Assembly: GCA_016794145.1 (NCBI GenBank)
Contig: JAEUKP010000007.1
Span: 1 to 53,856 of the forward strand
Direction of reading: 5' to 3'
Length of the DNA stretch: 53,856 bases
From: Alphaproteobacteria bacterium
GTDB lineage: Bacteria > Pseudomonadota > Alphaproteobacteria > Micavibrionales > Micavibrionaceae
Each line of letters starts with the position of its first letter. The first letter of the stretch is position 1. This document shows positions 17,364-25,324 of this stretch, in pieces. The position numbers and the translations under genes were made by a program. A model generated the notes under the pieces. It worked only from the letters and a program-made list of their open reading frames with translations, was not told the DNA's origin and ran no database searches.

Positions 17364-17398
17364 AAGTCACGGATTGTATTTAATGTCACTGATTTTGC
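17364..17398. repeat. Cassette repeat R3 (solute-binding gene side)
   Basis: These 35 bases differ from 15938-15972 at a single position. The repeat covers the last coding bases and stop of the solute-binding gene at 17367-18269. It closes the second repeat-gene-repeat unit, which carries the ankyrin-like orphan. Confidence 0.85.
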
Positions 17399-18269
17399 TC
17401 GACTCTGCCGGTATCGCGTAGCCCGCATCTTTTCTGGATTGGATGGCGGCTTTCCATCCTTTGGGGGATGGGGATATGTGTGTTGGCCATATTTTATCGG
17501 TCAAGCATCTTTTTACGGCGCGACTTAAAACGTCAGGATTTAATTCAGGGAAAAGTTTTTGCGCGACGTTTATGCCTGTTTTTGGTGATGCGTGCAGTAA
17601 ATCAAGCGCTTTCTGGATTGTTTTTTGTACAATTTCAATCGTTTCCACGTTTTCGCTGATAAAAGACTGCGAGGAATATAGGGCGGAAAAGGCATAATCT
17701 TTATAGATGTGGGCGGGGGTGTATACGACTTTTCCGCCGCGTGCTTCGGCGATAGAGATAAAGGGTTCAATGTAGAGGGCAATGTCGGCTTTATCGGCAA
17801 ATAGCAAATCGGATTGTTGTCCAATCGGGGCCTCGATGATCTGCATCGATTTGAGCAGGCGTTTATGATTGGCTTTTGCGGCCCGAAGCAATGTATGGCT
17901 TGTGGAGGGAGATGGAAAGCACCCCAGACGCAGCCCGACCAAATCTTTTTCCGTTTTGATGTCATGAATAACCGGATTGTGGGTTATGCCCCATAAGGCA
18001 ATGCGCGAGCATATATCTGCGATGATATATGATTTTGATGTGTGTGATATTTTTCCTTTGGGGGGAATAACGCAAAAAGTGGGATCGCCCAATCCTATAT
18101 CGGCTTTTCCTGACATGACGGCCTGATAAATGTCATCATCGTTTCCGGTGGGAATAAGCTGGACATGTATCCCGTATGCGTCAAACAATCCCTTATGCAT
18201 GGCAACATAGAGGGGAAGGTATATGCAGTTTATCTGTGACCATTGGGCGATGGTGATGGTTTTTTTCAT
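17367..18269 (-). CDS. NMT1/THI5-like solute-binding protein without signal peptide
   Basis: A 300-residue periplasmic-binding-protein fold of the NMT1/SsuA type. Typical features are IAQWSQINCIYLPLYVAMHKGLFDAYGI at the start (split here by the strand pattern), AVMSGKADIGLGDPTF, and EKDLVGLRLGCFPSPSTSHTLLRA. Members usually bind nitrate, sulfonates or pyrimidine precursors for an ABC transporter. No signal peptide is present, no upstream in-frame start would add one, and no permease or ATPase gene is nearby, so it may act in the cytoplasm. It is divergent from the solute-binding gene at 18365, with a perfect operator between. Its 3' end is duplicated at R2. Confidence 0.75.
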   Translation of the reverse strand: MKKTITIAQWSQINCIYLPLYVAMHKGLFDAYGIHVQLIPTGNDDDIYQAVMSGKADIGLGDPTFCVIPPKGKISHTSKSYIIADICSRIALWGITHNPVIHDIKTEKDLVGLRLGCFPSPSTSHTLLRAAKANHKRLLKSMQIIEAPIGQQSDLLFADKADIALYIEPFISIAEARGGKVVYTPAHIYKDYAFSALYSSQSFISENVETIEIVQKTIQKALDLLHASPKTGINVAQKLFPELNPDVLSRAVKRCLTDKIWPTHISPSPKGWKAAIQSRKDAGYAIPAESSKISDIKYNP

Positions 18270-18312
18270 ATTCTGAGGCGGATTAAAGTTGACAATTTTC
18301 TTTGCGTTCTAT

Positions 18313-18336
18313 AAATGTATCAAAAGTGATACATTT
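18313..18336. promoter_or_regulatory. Perfect 10-bp inverted repeat operator
   Basis: The arms aaatgtatca and tgatacattt are exact complements with a 4-nt spacer. It lies between two divergent solute-binding genes, 44 bp before one start and 29 bp before the other. TGTATCA-N4-TGATACA is the kind of site bound by XRE/HigA dimers, and an XRE gene lies downstream at 19257. Autoregulation by that protein is inference. Confidence 0.7.
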
Positions 18337-18364
18337 TAGCAAATAGAAAAGTGGAGGACATCTT

Positions 18365-19225
18365 ATGAAACATAGCGCATCTTTTTTGAAGATCGTTTTA
18401 TTTTTGGTGATGATGATTCCGGTGAACGCCTATGCGGCTGAAAGCGCCTATGATCGCGTGATGAAAACAGGTGTTTTGCGGTGCGGATATGCGGCGTGGG
18501 ATCCGGGTGTCATGAAAGATCCCGTCACAGGCAAAATGAAGGGCCTGTTTGTTGATCTTATGGAAGAAATGGCACGTATGTCCCGCATTAAAATTGAATG
18601 GGCTTCCGAAGTGGATTGGGGACAAATTCCAGAGGCGTTGCGTTCCGGAAAAGTAGATGCTTTTTGTAACGGCATGGCTGCGGATGGCGGGCGTGCCAAA
18701 AATTTGGCGTATACAGTTCCTATGACCTATTGGAGCTTTGGGGTTGTTGTACGTGCGGATGATGTTCGTTTTCAAACCAAGCGACCGATTACCGTTGCAG
18801 ATTTGAATAAGGAAAACTATTCAACCGCCTATACCGAAGGCGATGTTCTTGAAACGATCAAACAAACGGAGCTGCCGTTGGTGAAAGGGGTTCCTTTGCC
18901 TCTTTTGGGGACGCCCGCCGACAATTTGATGTATGTGAAAACCAAAAAAACCGATTTTGTGGTGTTTCCGGTTGTCATTATGCAGAGCTATGAGAAAACA
19001 AATGGCAAAAAAGATTTTCGCTTCCTAAAAATGAAGGATCCTTTGCGTGTTTACGGCAACGTCGTTGCAGTTGATATCCATGATACGGCGCTGAAAACAT
19101 TTCTGGATGCCGCGTTGCTGGAGTTGATCCAGTCCAGTTCCTATGGACGGATTCTGGCCCCGTATGAAAAGGATTATCCCGGAGCATTTATGCGGGTCAA
19201 AAGCAATTATAACGTAGCAAATTAG
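18365..19225 (+). CDS. Family 3 extracellular solute-binding protein
   Basis: A 286-residue periplasmic binding protein of the amino-acid (PBPb/SBP_bac_3) type. The signal peptide ends at NAYAAES (about 25). The mature start RVMKTGVLRCGYAAWDPGV, the GLFVDLMEEMARM segment and VDAFCNGMAADGGRAKNLAY follow the family pattern. GGAGGA precedes the ATG at good spacing. No permease or ATPase genes are adjacent, so it either serves a distant transporter or acts as a sensor-like binding protein. It probably shares a transcript with the XRE gene 31 bp downstream. Confidence 0.8.
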   Translation: MKHSASFLKIVLFLVMMIPVNAYAAESAYDRVMKTGVLRCGYAAWDPGVMKDPVTGKMKGLFVDLMEEMARMSRIKIEWASEVDWGQIPEALRSGKVDAFCNGMAADGGRAKNLAYTVPMTYWSFGVVVRADDVRFQTKRPITVADLNKENYSTAYTEGDVLETIKQTELPLVKGVPLPLLGTPADNLMYVKTKKTDFVVFPVVIMQSYEKTNGKKDFRFLKMKDPLRVYGNVVAVDIHDTALKTFLDAALLELIQSSSYGRILAPYEKDYPGAFMRVKSNYNVAN

Positions 19226-19256
19226 GCAGAATCAAAGAAACCCCGAGGGATTTTGC

Positions 19257-19526
19257 ATGAAAAATAAGGATTTATCGATTGATGATGTTCCGGATTTGAG
19301 CGGGGCCTCTTTGCCGCCTCCGAAACGGATGATCGCCTATCAGATAGAGCGTGAAATGGGACGGCAAGGTGTGTCGCGTGTAGAAATGGCCAAACGGATG
19401 GGAACCAGCCGGATGCAGTTAAATCGCTTGCTGGACCCTGACAATGACTCGGTGACGTTGCAAAGTCTCGAAAAGGCCGCCTTATCTCTCGGGATGCGGA
19501 TTGTTATTTCATTTGAGGCAGGCTAA
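19257..19526 (+). CDS. XRE-family DNA-binding protein, orphan HigA-like antitoxin
   Basis: An 89-residue helix-turn-helix protein. The HTH is VSRVEMAKRMGTSRMQLNRLL, followed by TLQSLEKAALSLGMRIVISFE, an ending typical of antitoxin-type XRE proteins paired with HigB/RelE toxins. No toxin gene lies next to it: upstream is a solute-binding protein, downstream mutY at only 8 bp. It is the obvious candidate to bind the perfect inverted repeat at 18313. It may be a regulator co-opted from a toxin-antitoxin pair, or the toxin gene has been lost. Confidence 0.78.
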   Translation: MKNKDLSIDDVPDLSGASLPPPKRMIAYQIEREMGRQGVSRVEMAKRMGTSRMQLNRLLDPDNDSVTLQSLEKAALSLGMRIVISFEAG

Positions 19527-19534
19527 AAAGGCTT

Positions 19535-20668
19535 ATGCCTCACAAAAATGCCCTTCCATTCGACCCGTTCGTATTCCAAAGCAATATTCTTTGTTGGTAT
19601 GATCAAAATCAAAGAGTTTTGCCGTGGAGGGTCGTTGGGAATCATAAAACAGATCCTTACAAAGTCTGGCTATCGGAAATTATGCTTCAACAAACAACCG
19701 TTCCGGCCGTGATCCCGTATTTCTTGAAATTTACAGCAACCTGGCCGGATGTGCGGGCTTTGGCCGCCGCCAAGGACGAGGATGTGATGGCCGCTTGGGC
19801 GGGGTTGGGATATTATGCACGGGCCCGCAATCTGTTGAAATGTGCGCGCACCATCGTGGAGGATTGGGGTGGGGAATTCCCCCAAACGCACGAGGATTTG
19901 CTGTCTTTGCCCGGCATTGGGCCTTATACAGCATCAGCCATTACAGCGATCGCATACGGGAAGCCTGCAACCGTTGTTGATGGAAATATTGAACGTATTG
20001 CGTCACGGATCTTTGCTGTCGGGATCCCATACCCTGAGGGTAAAAAATATGTGCATCAAAAAGCTGGAGCGTTATTTGAAAAGATTGATGTATGGAATCC
20101 CTCAAAAATCAAATGTTATCCTCAGGCTTTGATGGATATAGGGGCGGGGGTCTGTACACCCCAGAATCCGTCCTGCACAGTTTGTCCTGTTCAAATGTTT
20201 TGTCAGGCACATTTGAATGAAAACCCGGATATGTATCCGATGAGAGCTGTCAAAAAAGCAACGCCCATTCGCCGTGGTGATGTCTATTGGATTCAAGATA
20301 CGGAGGGGAATTTGCTGGTTCATAAACGTTCAACGAAAAGAATGTTGGGGGGAATGACCGGGTTGCCGACATCGGATTGGGATTTAAAGGATTCAGATTT
20401 GAAAAAGGAAAAAAAGGAAGAACAGAATCTGGATTTTCAGGCTATTTTCCCTGATTTAAAGCGCATAGGGGATGTTTATCATGTTTTTACCCATTTCAGG
20501 TTAGAATTGACAGTTTGGCGGGTCACTGTACCTCATTTTAAAAAGGTGTTAGAATTATCACCTGATTTTCAAATGGTTAATATTCATATGTTTAAATTAA
20601 GCGACATGGGATTTCCCACTGTATTTTTAAAAGCTGCGCGCCTCGCTCATCAAGGTTCTAAGGGTTGA
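19535..20668 (+). CDS. mutY: A/G-specific adenine glycosylase
   Basis: MutY (377 residues) removes adenine mispaired with 8-oxoguanine. Visible: the catalytic Glu region SEIMLQQTT, the helix-hairpin-helix LPGIGPYTASAITAIAYG with the active Asp in VVDGNIERI, and the [4Fe-4S] cluster ligands C-X6-C-X2-C-X5-C in CTPQNPSCTVCPVQMFC. The C-terminal NUDIX-like domain that reads 8-oxoG starts near residue 240. AAAAGG precedes the start. In related genomes it is adjacent and divergent to dciA; here accessory DNA intervenes. Confidence 0.95.
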   Translation: MPHKNALPFDPFVFQSNILCWYDQNQRVLPWRVVGNHKTDPYKVWLSEIMLQQTTVPAVIPYFLKFTATWPDVRALAAAKDEDVMAAWAGLGYYARARNLLKCARTIVEDWGGEFPQTHEDLLSLPGIGPYTASAITAIAYGKPATVVDGNIERIASRIFAVGIPYPEGKKYVHQKAGALFEKIDVWNPSKIKCYPQALMDIGAGVCTPQNPSCTVCPVQMFCQAHLNENPDMYPMRAVKKATPIRRGDVYWIQDTEGNLLVHKRSTKRMLGGMTGLPTSDWDLKDSDLKKEKKEEQNLDFQAIFPDLKRIGDVYHVFTHFRLELTVWRVTVPHFKKVLELSPDFQMVNIHMFKLSDMGFPTVFLKAARLAHQGSKG

Positions 20669-21528
20669 TCAAGATTATGTTGAAAAAAAGCTGCTTTGTT
20701 ATTTTGGGTCTTTTTTTATTAGGGACAGGATCATTCTTGTTCCCAAGAGTTTCAATAGCGGAAGACCAGATTTCTAAATCCACACCGTTAAAGGATTCAA
20801 AGGTTGATCTCGGTGCCTTGGGCCCTTCTGGACCAGGGGGGGCTCCTGCGCGAAAAATTGAACATACATATACTCAGGTTAGTTATATTAATCTTTACAA
20901 GCTCGCATGGTCATATGATGCTTTTTCTCTGAGAAACGAAGAAGATTTGAATGTTTATCTGATCATCAGCGAATGTAATTTGTATCAAAAATTTTTCTTG
21001 AATGAGTTCAAGTGGGAAAAAATTAAAAATTCAACGCGTGATTTTATCGATTCAAACAGACAAAAAGTTCCCAGATATTATGAGTATGTACAGCCTATTT
21101 TTATGGGGCGGTATGATTACGCATTGCAAGGCTTCCCCATTTTGGATGCAAAGAATTTTAAAGGACAGAAAAACCTGCAATTTGCCAATTATGTACCAGG
21201 TGAGACGAGTTGCGCCCGCTTTGATCTGGACGTAGCTAAATATCCAGCTACTGGAGTTTTGACTATCCCCAACCCTTTGAATCTGGCTTTTATTCGTGTT
21301 CCTTTAAACCTTGCCCAAAAATATGTAGAGTGGCGCTCAAAACAAGGTCATCTTGAAGATAAAGAACGTCAAGCCTATATTCGGTATCGTATCCGTATTG
21401 ATGGATATGATGGAATTAAAAAATATTCGTCGGGTGTGAATGCTTTCAATTTCAATGGTAAATTAATGCGCCTTGATGTGTTCGCCGATAAAGAGTTACT
21501 TCTCCCCCTGTATAACCAGGTTTTCTAA
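20665..21528 (+). CDS. Secreted protein of unknown function
   Basis: An unrecognised 287-residue exported protein. An N-terminal hydrophobic signal (SCFVILGLFLLGTGSFLFP, cleavage near SIAED) is followed by a Gly/Pro-rich stretch and a conserved-looking domain starting at TYTQVSYINLYKLAWSYDAF, rich in Tyr and Phe. The reported start is TTG 20665, overlapping the mutY stop; ATG 20677 is the alternative and leaves the signal intact. It is translationally close to mutY but convergent with the hydrolase gene behind it. No lipobox is seen. Confidence 0.65.
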   Translation: MIKIMLKKSCFVILGLFLLGTGSFLFPRVSIAEDQISKSTPLKDSKVDLGALGPSGPGGAPARKIEHTYTQVSYINLYKLAWSYDAFSLRNEEDLNVYLIISECNLYQKFFLNEFKWEKIKNSTRDFIDSNRQKVPRYYEYVQPIFMGRYDYALQGFPILDAKNFKGQKNLQFANYVPGETSCARFDLDVAKYPATGVLTIPNPLNLAFIRVPLNLAQKYVEWRSKQGHLEDKERQAYIRYRIRIDGYDGIKKYSSGVNAFNFNGKLMRLDVFADKELLLPLYNQVF

Positions 21529-21539
21529 ACGAACAGGTT

Positions 21540-22415
21540 CTAAGTATCTGTGGTTGATAACCAGGTGTATATCAAATTGATTTGGTCCTCACGGTAAAGT
21601 GAAGGGACGTGGCCTGAATCGTCAATGGTTTTGATGGTGTATTTATTGTTGGGTTTGCGGGATTTCATAGCCTCTCCAATTTCGATTGGAAAAAGGGTTG
21701 ATAAGGCACCGCGCAATGACAGGGTCGGTTGAGTTGTACGTTCCCAATAGGGCCATAAATCAGCATTTCCCAAGGGTTCTTTTTCAAACATATGGACGAT
21801 ATCCGGGTCATAATTGCGAATATATTTTCCATCGGCGCGCTGTTTCAAATAGACATTTGCAAAATGGGACCATTGATCATCATTCAAGGCTCCTCTGGAA
21901 TACGGGGTTCCAAGGGCCATTTTAAGAAAAGGAATAGATTCTGCAGGTGTATTGTAAACAGGATCAATCTTGATAATTTTTGCAATAAAATCCAGATCGA
22001 ATTGCGGAACTTCGGGGCCAATATCAGATAGAATAAGCCGACGAACAGGCGAATCATCTATTCCTGAAAATCTCATCCCCAATAAGCCCCCAAGTGAGAC
22101 ACCAAGCCAATCGCAGGATTGAGGTTCATTGCAACCGATTTCAGTTAGAAAAAGTTTGATATCCTGAATATATTGTTCAAAATGATAATCATTATGATTG
22201 TTAAAATAAGCGCTTTTCCCTCTGCCCGGAAGATCAAGAGCTGCAACCTTGTATCCACGCGCAGAAAGAGAATGTCCAAGATACTCAAAATCTCGTGAAT
22301 TCCCTGTAAGACCTGCAAAGCAGACAATTGTCTCCAGGTTTTCCTCTCCCCATATTTGATAATGCAGAGGGTACTGAAATCCTGACGCCGTGGTAATGAT
22401 GGTTCCTGTTTTCAT
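21540..22415 (-). CDS. Alpha/beta hydrolase
   Basis: A 291-residue alpha/beta-hydrolase fold enzyme. Features: oxyanion-hole region CFAGLTGNSRDF, the strand LDLPGRGKS, the nucleophile elbow GVSLGGLLGM with the catalytic Ser, and the C-terminal His in DDSGHVPSLY. I start it at ATG 22415 because AAAAGG lies four bases upstream; the open frame extends to 22490 but that would overlap bamE. Substrate unknown; esterase, lipase or hydrolytic dehalogenase activities are all possible. It follows bamE by 16 bp on the same strand. Confidence 0.85.
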   Translation of the reverse strand: MKTGTIITTASGFQYPLHYQIWGEENLETIVCFAGLTGNSRDFEYLGHSLSARGYKVAALDLPGRGKSAYFNNHNDYHFEQYIQDIKLFLTEIGCNEPQSCDWLGVSLGGLLGMRFSGIDDSPVRRLILSDIGPEVPQFDLDFIAKIIKIDPVYNTPAESIPFLKMALGTPYSRGALNDDQWSHFANVYLKQRADGKYIRNYDPDIVHMFEKEPLGNADLWPYWERTTQPTLSLRGALSTLFPIEIGEAMKSRKPNNKYTIKTIDDSGHVPSLYREDQINLIYTWLSTTDT

Positions 22416-22431
22416 TCGGCCTTTTGGACAA

Positions 22432-22896
22432 TTACCTGTTTCCTGAAGTTGCAATAACACCTTCGTCAGGCCTGTTAAACTTCCCAACATTCCCTAACAT
22501 TTGTTGTACGAATGTGAAGTCATTTCCGGATACGGGGGTTGTTCTCTGGACAAGAGGGATGTCCTGACGAGCATCTTTTTGTTCCTGAATGTTCAAAACC
22601 TTCCCAGTTGTCGGGGCAAAGCTAATAATAACGATCTTTTCGGAAACAACTTTAGGATCCATAATGCCTTTTTTCTTCGTCTTTTGTCCCATATAATACC
22701 AAGTATTATCATCAAAGGTTGATACGGTGGTCGGTGATCCAATTTTCCGGATCACATCATCTTTTCCATCAACACCGGGAAGAATTTCTTTCACCTGGTA
22801 ATCTTCCAGCAGATTCCCACGAGTAGCCGACATAGGGGTGCAGCCGGACAGAATAGAAAAAGACAAAATAAGAAGGATCAAAAAAACGTTTTTCAT
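22432..22896 (-). CDS. bamE: Outer membrane assembly lipoprotein BamE
   Basis: A small SmpA/OmlA-family lipoprotein (154 residues from ATG 22896) of the BAM outer-membrane protein insertion machine. The signal peptide ends in the lipobox ILSGC, with the lipidated Cys at about residue 19. The family core follows: LPGVDGKDDVIRKIGSPTTVSTFDDNTWYYMGQ. The open frame begins 12 codons earlier, but the later start gives a normal lipoprotein signal. It is divergent from the cytochrome chaperone gene, as is common in alphaproteobacteria. Confidence 0.9.
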   Translation of the reverse strand: MKNVFLILLILSFSILSGCTPMSATRGNLLEDYQVKEILPGVDGKDDVIRKIGSPTTVSTFDDNTWYYMGQKTKKKGIMDPKVVSEKIVIISFAPTTGKVLNIQEQKDARQDIPLVQRTTPVSGNDFTFVQQMLGNVGKFNRPDEGVIATSGNR

Positions 22897-23016
22897 GTCT
22901 TTATAGGTAGCTTTAAAGTCATCAAAACTCAAGCCCCTAGTCGTGAACCTTTATTTTTCTTCACAATTACCGGGCAATTTGGTATCCTTTCTCCATTCAT
23001 AAAAAAGGAGGCCTTG

Positions 23017-23607
23017 ATGTTTTACTTATTGACCCCAAGTGGGCGCTTAAGCCGTGCAAAAGCAAAGGAGTTATTCCAGATAGTCCTCCGCCAGTCTCGC
23101 CAAGCGTTTTTGTATGAGACTTATAAAGTTCCAGACACACTAGAGGGACGATTTGAAATGGTGACCTTGTACGGAGGAATTTTAGTGAATCGTCTTTGTC
23201 GTCCAGATATGGGCCGTGAAGGTAAGATGTTGGCCCAGGCTTTTTTTGATGTTATGTTTCAAAATATCGACTGGTCTATGCGTGAGCGAGGGGTGGGGGA
23301 CTTGGCTGTTCCGCATCGCATTAAAAAGATGATGTCCGATTTTAAGGGCCGGGCGCTTGCGTATGATGAAGCTTGTCGTTCAGGACCAAGTGAATTGACA
23401 CATGCGCTTGTGCGGAATGTATACGGGTCTAATTCAAAACCGCCTTTGGAAATACTCCAGCAGTTTGTCCGCTATATTCAGGAATGTACAGTAGATCTTG
23501 AAAAGCAAGGGCTTTCTGATTTCTGGTCTGGCCGTCTGAACTATCCCTCTTTGCTATCCGATAACAACCAGAATGGATCTCTTTATTATGCCACTCAAGC
23601 AGCCTGA
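23017..23607 (+). CDS. Ubiquinol-cytochrome c chaperone family protein
   Basis: A homologue of the mitochondrial Cbp3/UQCC1 chaperone (196 residues) that assists cytochrome b/bc1 assembly. Recognisable parts: SRQAFLYETYKVPDTLEGRF, LVNRLCRPDMGREGKMLAQAFFDVMF and the RERGVGDLAVPHRIKKMM helix. AAGGAGG sits five bases before ATG 23017, which favours it over the TTG one codon earlier. Order bamE / chaperone / YceD is an alphaproteobacterial hallmark; the next gene overlaps its 3' end. Confidence 0.85.
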   Translation: MFYLLTPSGRLSRAKAKELFQIVLRQSRQAFLYETYKVPDTLEGRFEMVTLYGGILVNRLCRPDMGREGKMLAQAFFDVMFQNIDWSMRERGVGDLAVPHRIKKMMSDFKGRALAYDEACRSGPSELTHALVRNVYGSNSKPPLEILQQFVRYIQECTVDLEKQGLSDFWSGRLNYPSLLSDNNQNGSLYYATQAA

Positions 23608-24217
23608 AAAATTGATCCTTCCGGAATCAGAGTGGTTTTATCCATTTGACGTTGAAGATTTACCGTCATCGGGAAAAACGGTAAAAATGACTGCAGATAC
23701 ACCTGTATTAAAGAGGATTGCAGAAAGACTGCTTGTTTTGGATGTTCTATCTTTGGCGGCTGAATTACGTCTAACTCCTCAAAATGGGGGGCATACTGTT
23801 AAAGTAACGGGGCATTTTAAGGCTGAGATTGTTCAGGAATGTGTGGTTACCCTTGCCCCTGTCCATTCAATATTGGAAGATGATTTTGAAGCTTGGTACG
23901 CGGATCATGAAAAAGCCATTCCCTTTAATCGTGCAAAACGCAATATGAAGACGATTGAAGAGGGGGCTGAAATCCAGATTTTAGAAGAAAAAGATGATCC
24001 TGAGGCTTTGGTAAATGGCCAGATTGACTTGGGAGAGGTTGTTATCCAATTCCTGTCGTTGTCTATAGACCCTTATCCCCGTGCAGAGTCTGTGCGAGTA
24101 TCAGAAGGGGATTCATTGCCAGAGTCAGCAACTTCTCAGAAATCAGAGAGTTCTGCAGCTATGCATCTTCGTCCCAATCCGTTTGCAGCGTTAAAAAATT
24201 GGCGTCCCCAAGATTAA
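23588..24217 (+). CDS. YceD family protein (DUF177)
   Basis: A DUF177/YceD protein (209 residues from ATG 23588). Family knowledge links YceD to 23S rRNA accumulation. The central part KVTGHFKAEIVQECVVTLAPVH with a single Cys, and the segment IDLGEVVIQFLSLSIDPYPRA, match the family. It overlaps the preceding chaperone gene by 20 bp. In most genomes rpmF and plsX follow; here prmC follows instead, so the usual fatty-acid cluster has been separated. Confidence 0.8.
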   Translation: MPLKQPEKLILPESEWFYPFDVEDLPSSGKTVKMTADTPVLKRIAERLLVLDVLSLAAELRLTPQNGGHTVKVTGHFKAEIVQECVVTLAPVHSILEDDFEAWYADHEKAIPFNRAKRNMKTIEEGAEIQILEEKDDPEALVNGQIDLGEVVIQFLSLSIDPYPRAESVRVSEGDSLPESATSQKSESSAAMHLRPNPFAALKNWRPQD

Positions 24218-24244
24218 CCTGTACAGCACGCACAAGATAACTTG

Positions 24245-25093
24245 ATGGTTTATCAAACAATCAAATCACAACTGGCCTCTGCAGGCATTGAAGCGGCAGA
24301 TTTTGAGGCGCGAATTCTCTTCGAAGATATCGCAGGGCTTAGTTTGTCTGATCTTGTCAATGGAGGAGGGCGGGATCTTCCGCCTGAAATACATCATAAA
24401 ATTTTTTCAATTGTAAAACGTCGGGTGGCGGGTGAATCCCTCTGGCGGATTTTGGGGTATCGTGACTTCTGGAAGTCACGTTTCTATCTTTCTGATGATA
24501 CGCTTGAGCCGCGACCTGATACAGAAACTCTCATTGAAGAGGTTTTGCGTGAAACAGACAGATCAGGATTTTCCCCACAAAAAATACTTGATTTAGGAAC
24601 TGGTACAGGGTGCATTCTGCTTTCTCTGCTCCAAGAGTACCAAACGGCAACTGGAGTCGGAATTGATTTGGCAAAAGGGGCTTGCTTAACAGCAGCGCAG
24701 AATGCAACTCATCTCGGGTTGCAAGACAGGGTCAAAATTTTGAATGGGTCCTGGTTTGATCCTTTGCCTCCTGATTCTCGATTTGATTTGATTGTGTCGA
24801 ATCCACCGTATATCCCAACCGAAGAGATTCGGAATTTAGACTCAATTGTTCAGAATCATGACCCGATTCTTGCATTGGATGGGGGGAAAGATGGATTATC
24901 GCCCTATAAATATCTGTGTTCGAATCTTAAAAAATATTTGGAGCCAGGTGGTATCGTTTTTTTTGAATTCGGGGTAGGGCAGGTTGATGATCTTACTCGA
25001 ATCGTGGAAGAGACTGGTGCGACTCTGATTCGTGTTGCCGATGATTTAGGGGGGCACCCAAGGGTCTTAAAATTCAGGTATGGGGATAACTAA
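24245..25093 (+). CDS. prmC: Peptide chain release factor N5-glutamine methyltransferase
   Basis: PrmC/HemK methylates the Gln of the GGQ motif in release factors using S-adenosylmethionine. Motif I is ILDLGTGTGCILLSLL (about residue 118), and the catalytic NPPY is in FDLIVSNPPYIPTEEI. The N-terminal helical domain is complete. ATG 24245 and TTG 24242 are both possible starts; neither has a strong ribosome-binding site. It sits before the DUF4167 gene, which is the usual alphaproteobacterial neighbour, but prfA is not upstream. Confidence 0.93.
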   Translation: MVYQTIKSQLASAGIEAADFEARILFEDIAGLSLSDLVNGGGRDLPPEIHHKIFSIVKRRVAGESLWRILGYRDFWKSRFYLSDDTLEPRPDTETLIEEVLRETDRSGFSPQKILDLGTGTGCILLSLLQEYQTATGVGIDLAKGACLTAAQNATHLGLQDRVKILNGSWFDPLPPDSRFDLIVSNPPYIPTEEIRNLDSIVQNHDPILALDGGKDGLSPYKYLCSNLKKYLEPGGIVFFEFGVGQVDDLTRIVEETGATLIRVADDLGGHPRVLKFRYGDN

Positions 25094-25324
25094 AAAAAGG
25101 ATTGACGCCCCGCTTGAATAAAAGAAATGAACGGGGCAATCTCGTCTTGTTCACACAGATCGGACAAATCTGGAAGATAAACAACACAGGATGTTGTGGT
25201 GTGGGCGGGTTCAAAAAACTACATGAAGTAGTCCTTGAGATGAAAAGGACTTTTCAACTTATCCACAATCGGATAAGCTGTAAGTGAGTTTTACCGAATC
25301 AAGGGAAACAAGTTAGGAGAGCAC

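Noticed and set aside
17367..18269. THI5-type pyrimidine synthase, a cytosolic enzyme with the same fold
   Set aside because: As I recall, the yeast enzyme needs Lys62 and His66 directly after the DMGL motif; here the equivalent sequence is DIGLGDPTFC, without Lys or His, so the chemistry is not supported.
20653..21544. 10-bp direct repeat (aggttctaag) flanking the secreted orphan behind mutY
   Set aside because: Ten bases is too short to separate from chance, and one copy overlaps a stop-codon context; not counted with the repeat-bracketed orphans.
25102..25287. 61-codon open frame between prmC and DUF4167
   Set aside because: No ribosome-binding site or family sequence; likely leader DNA.
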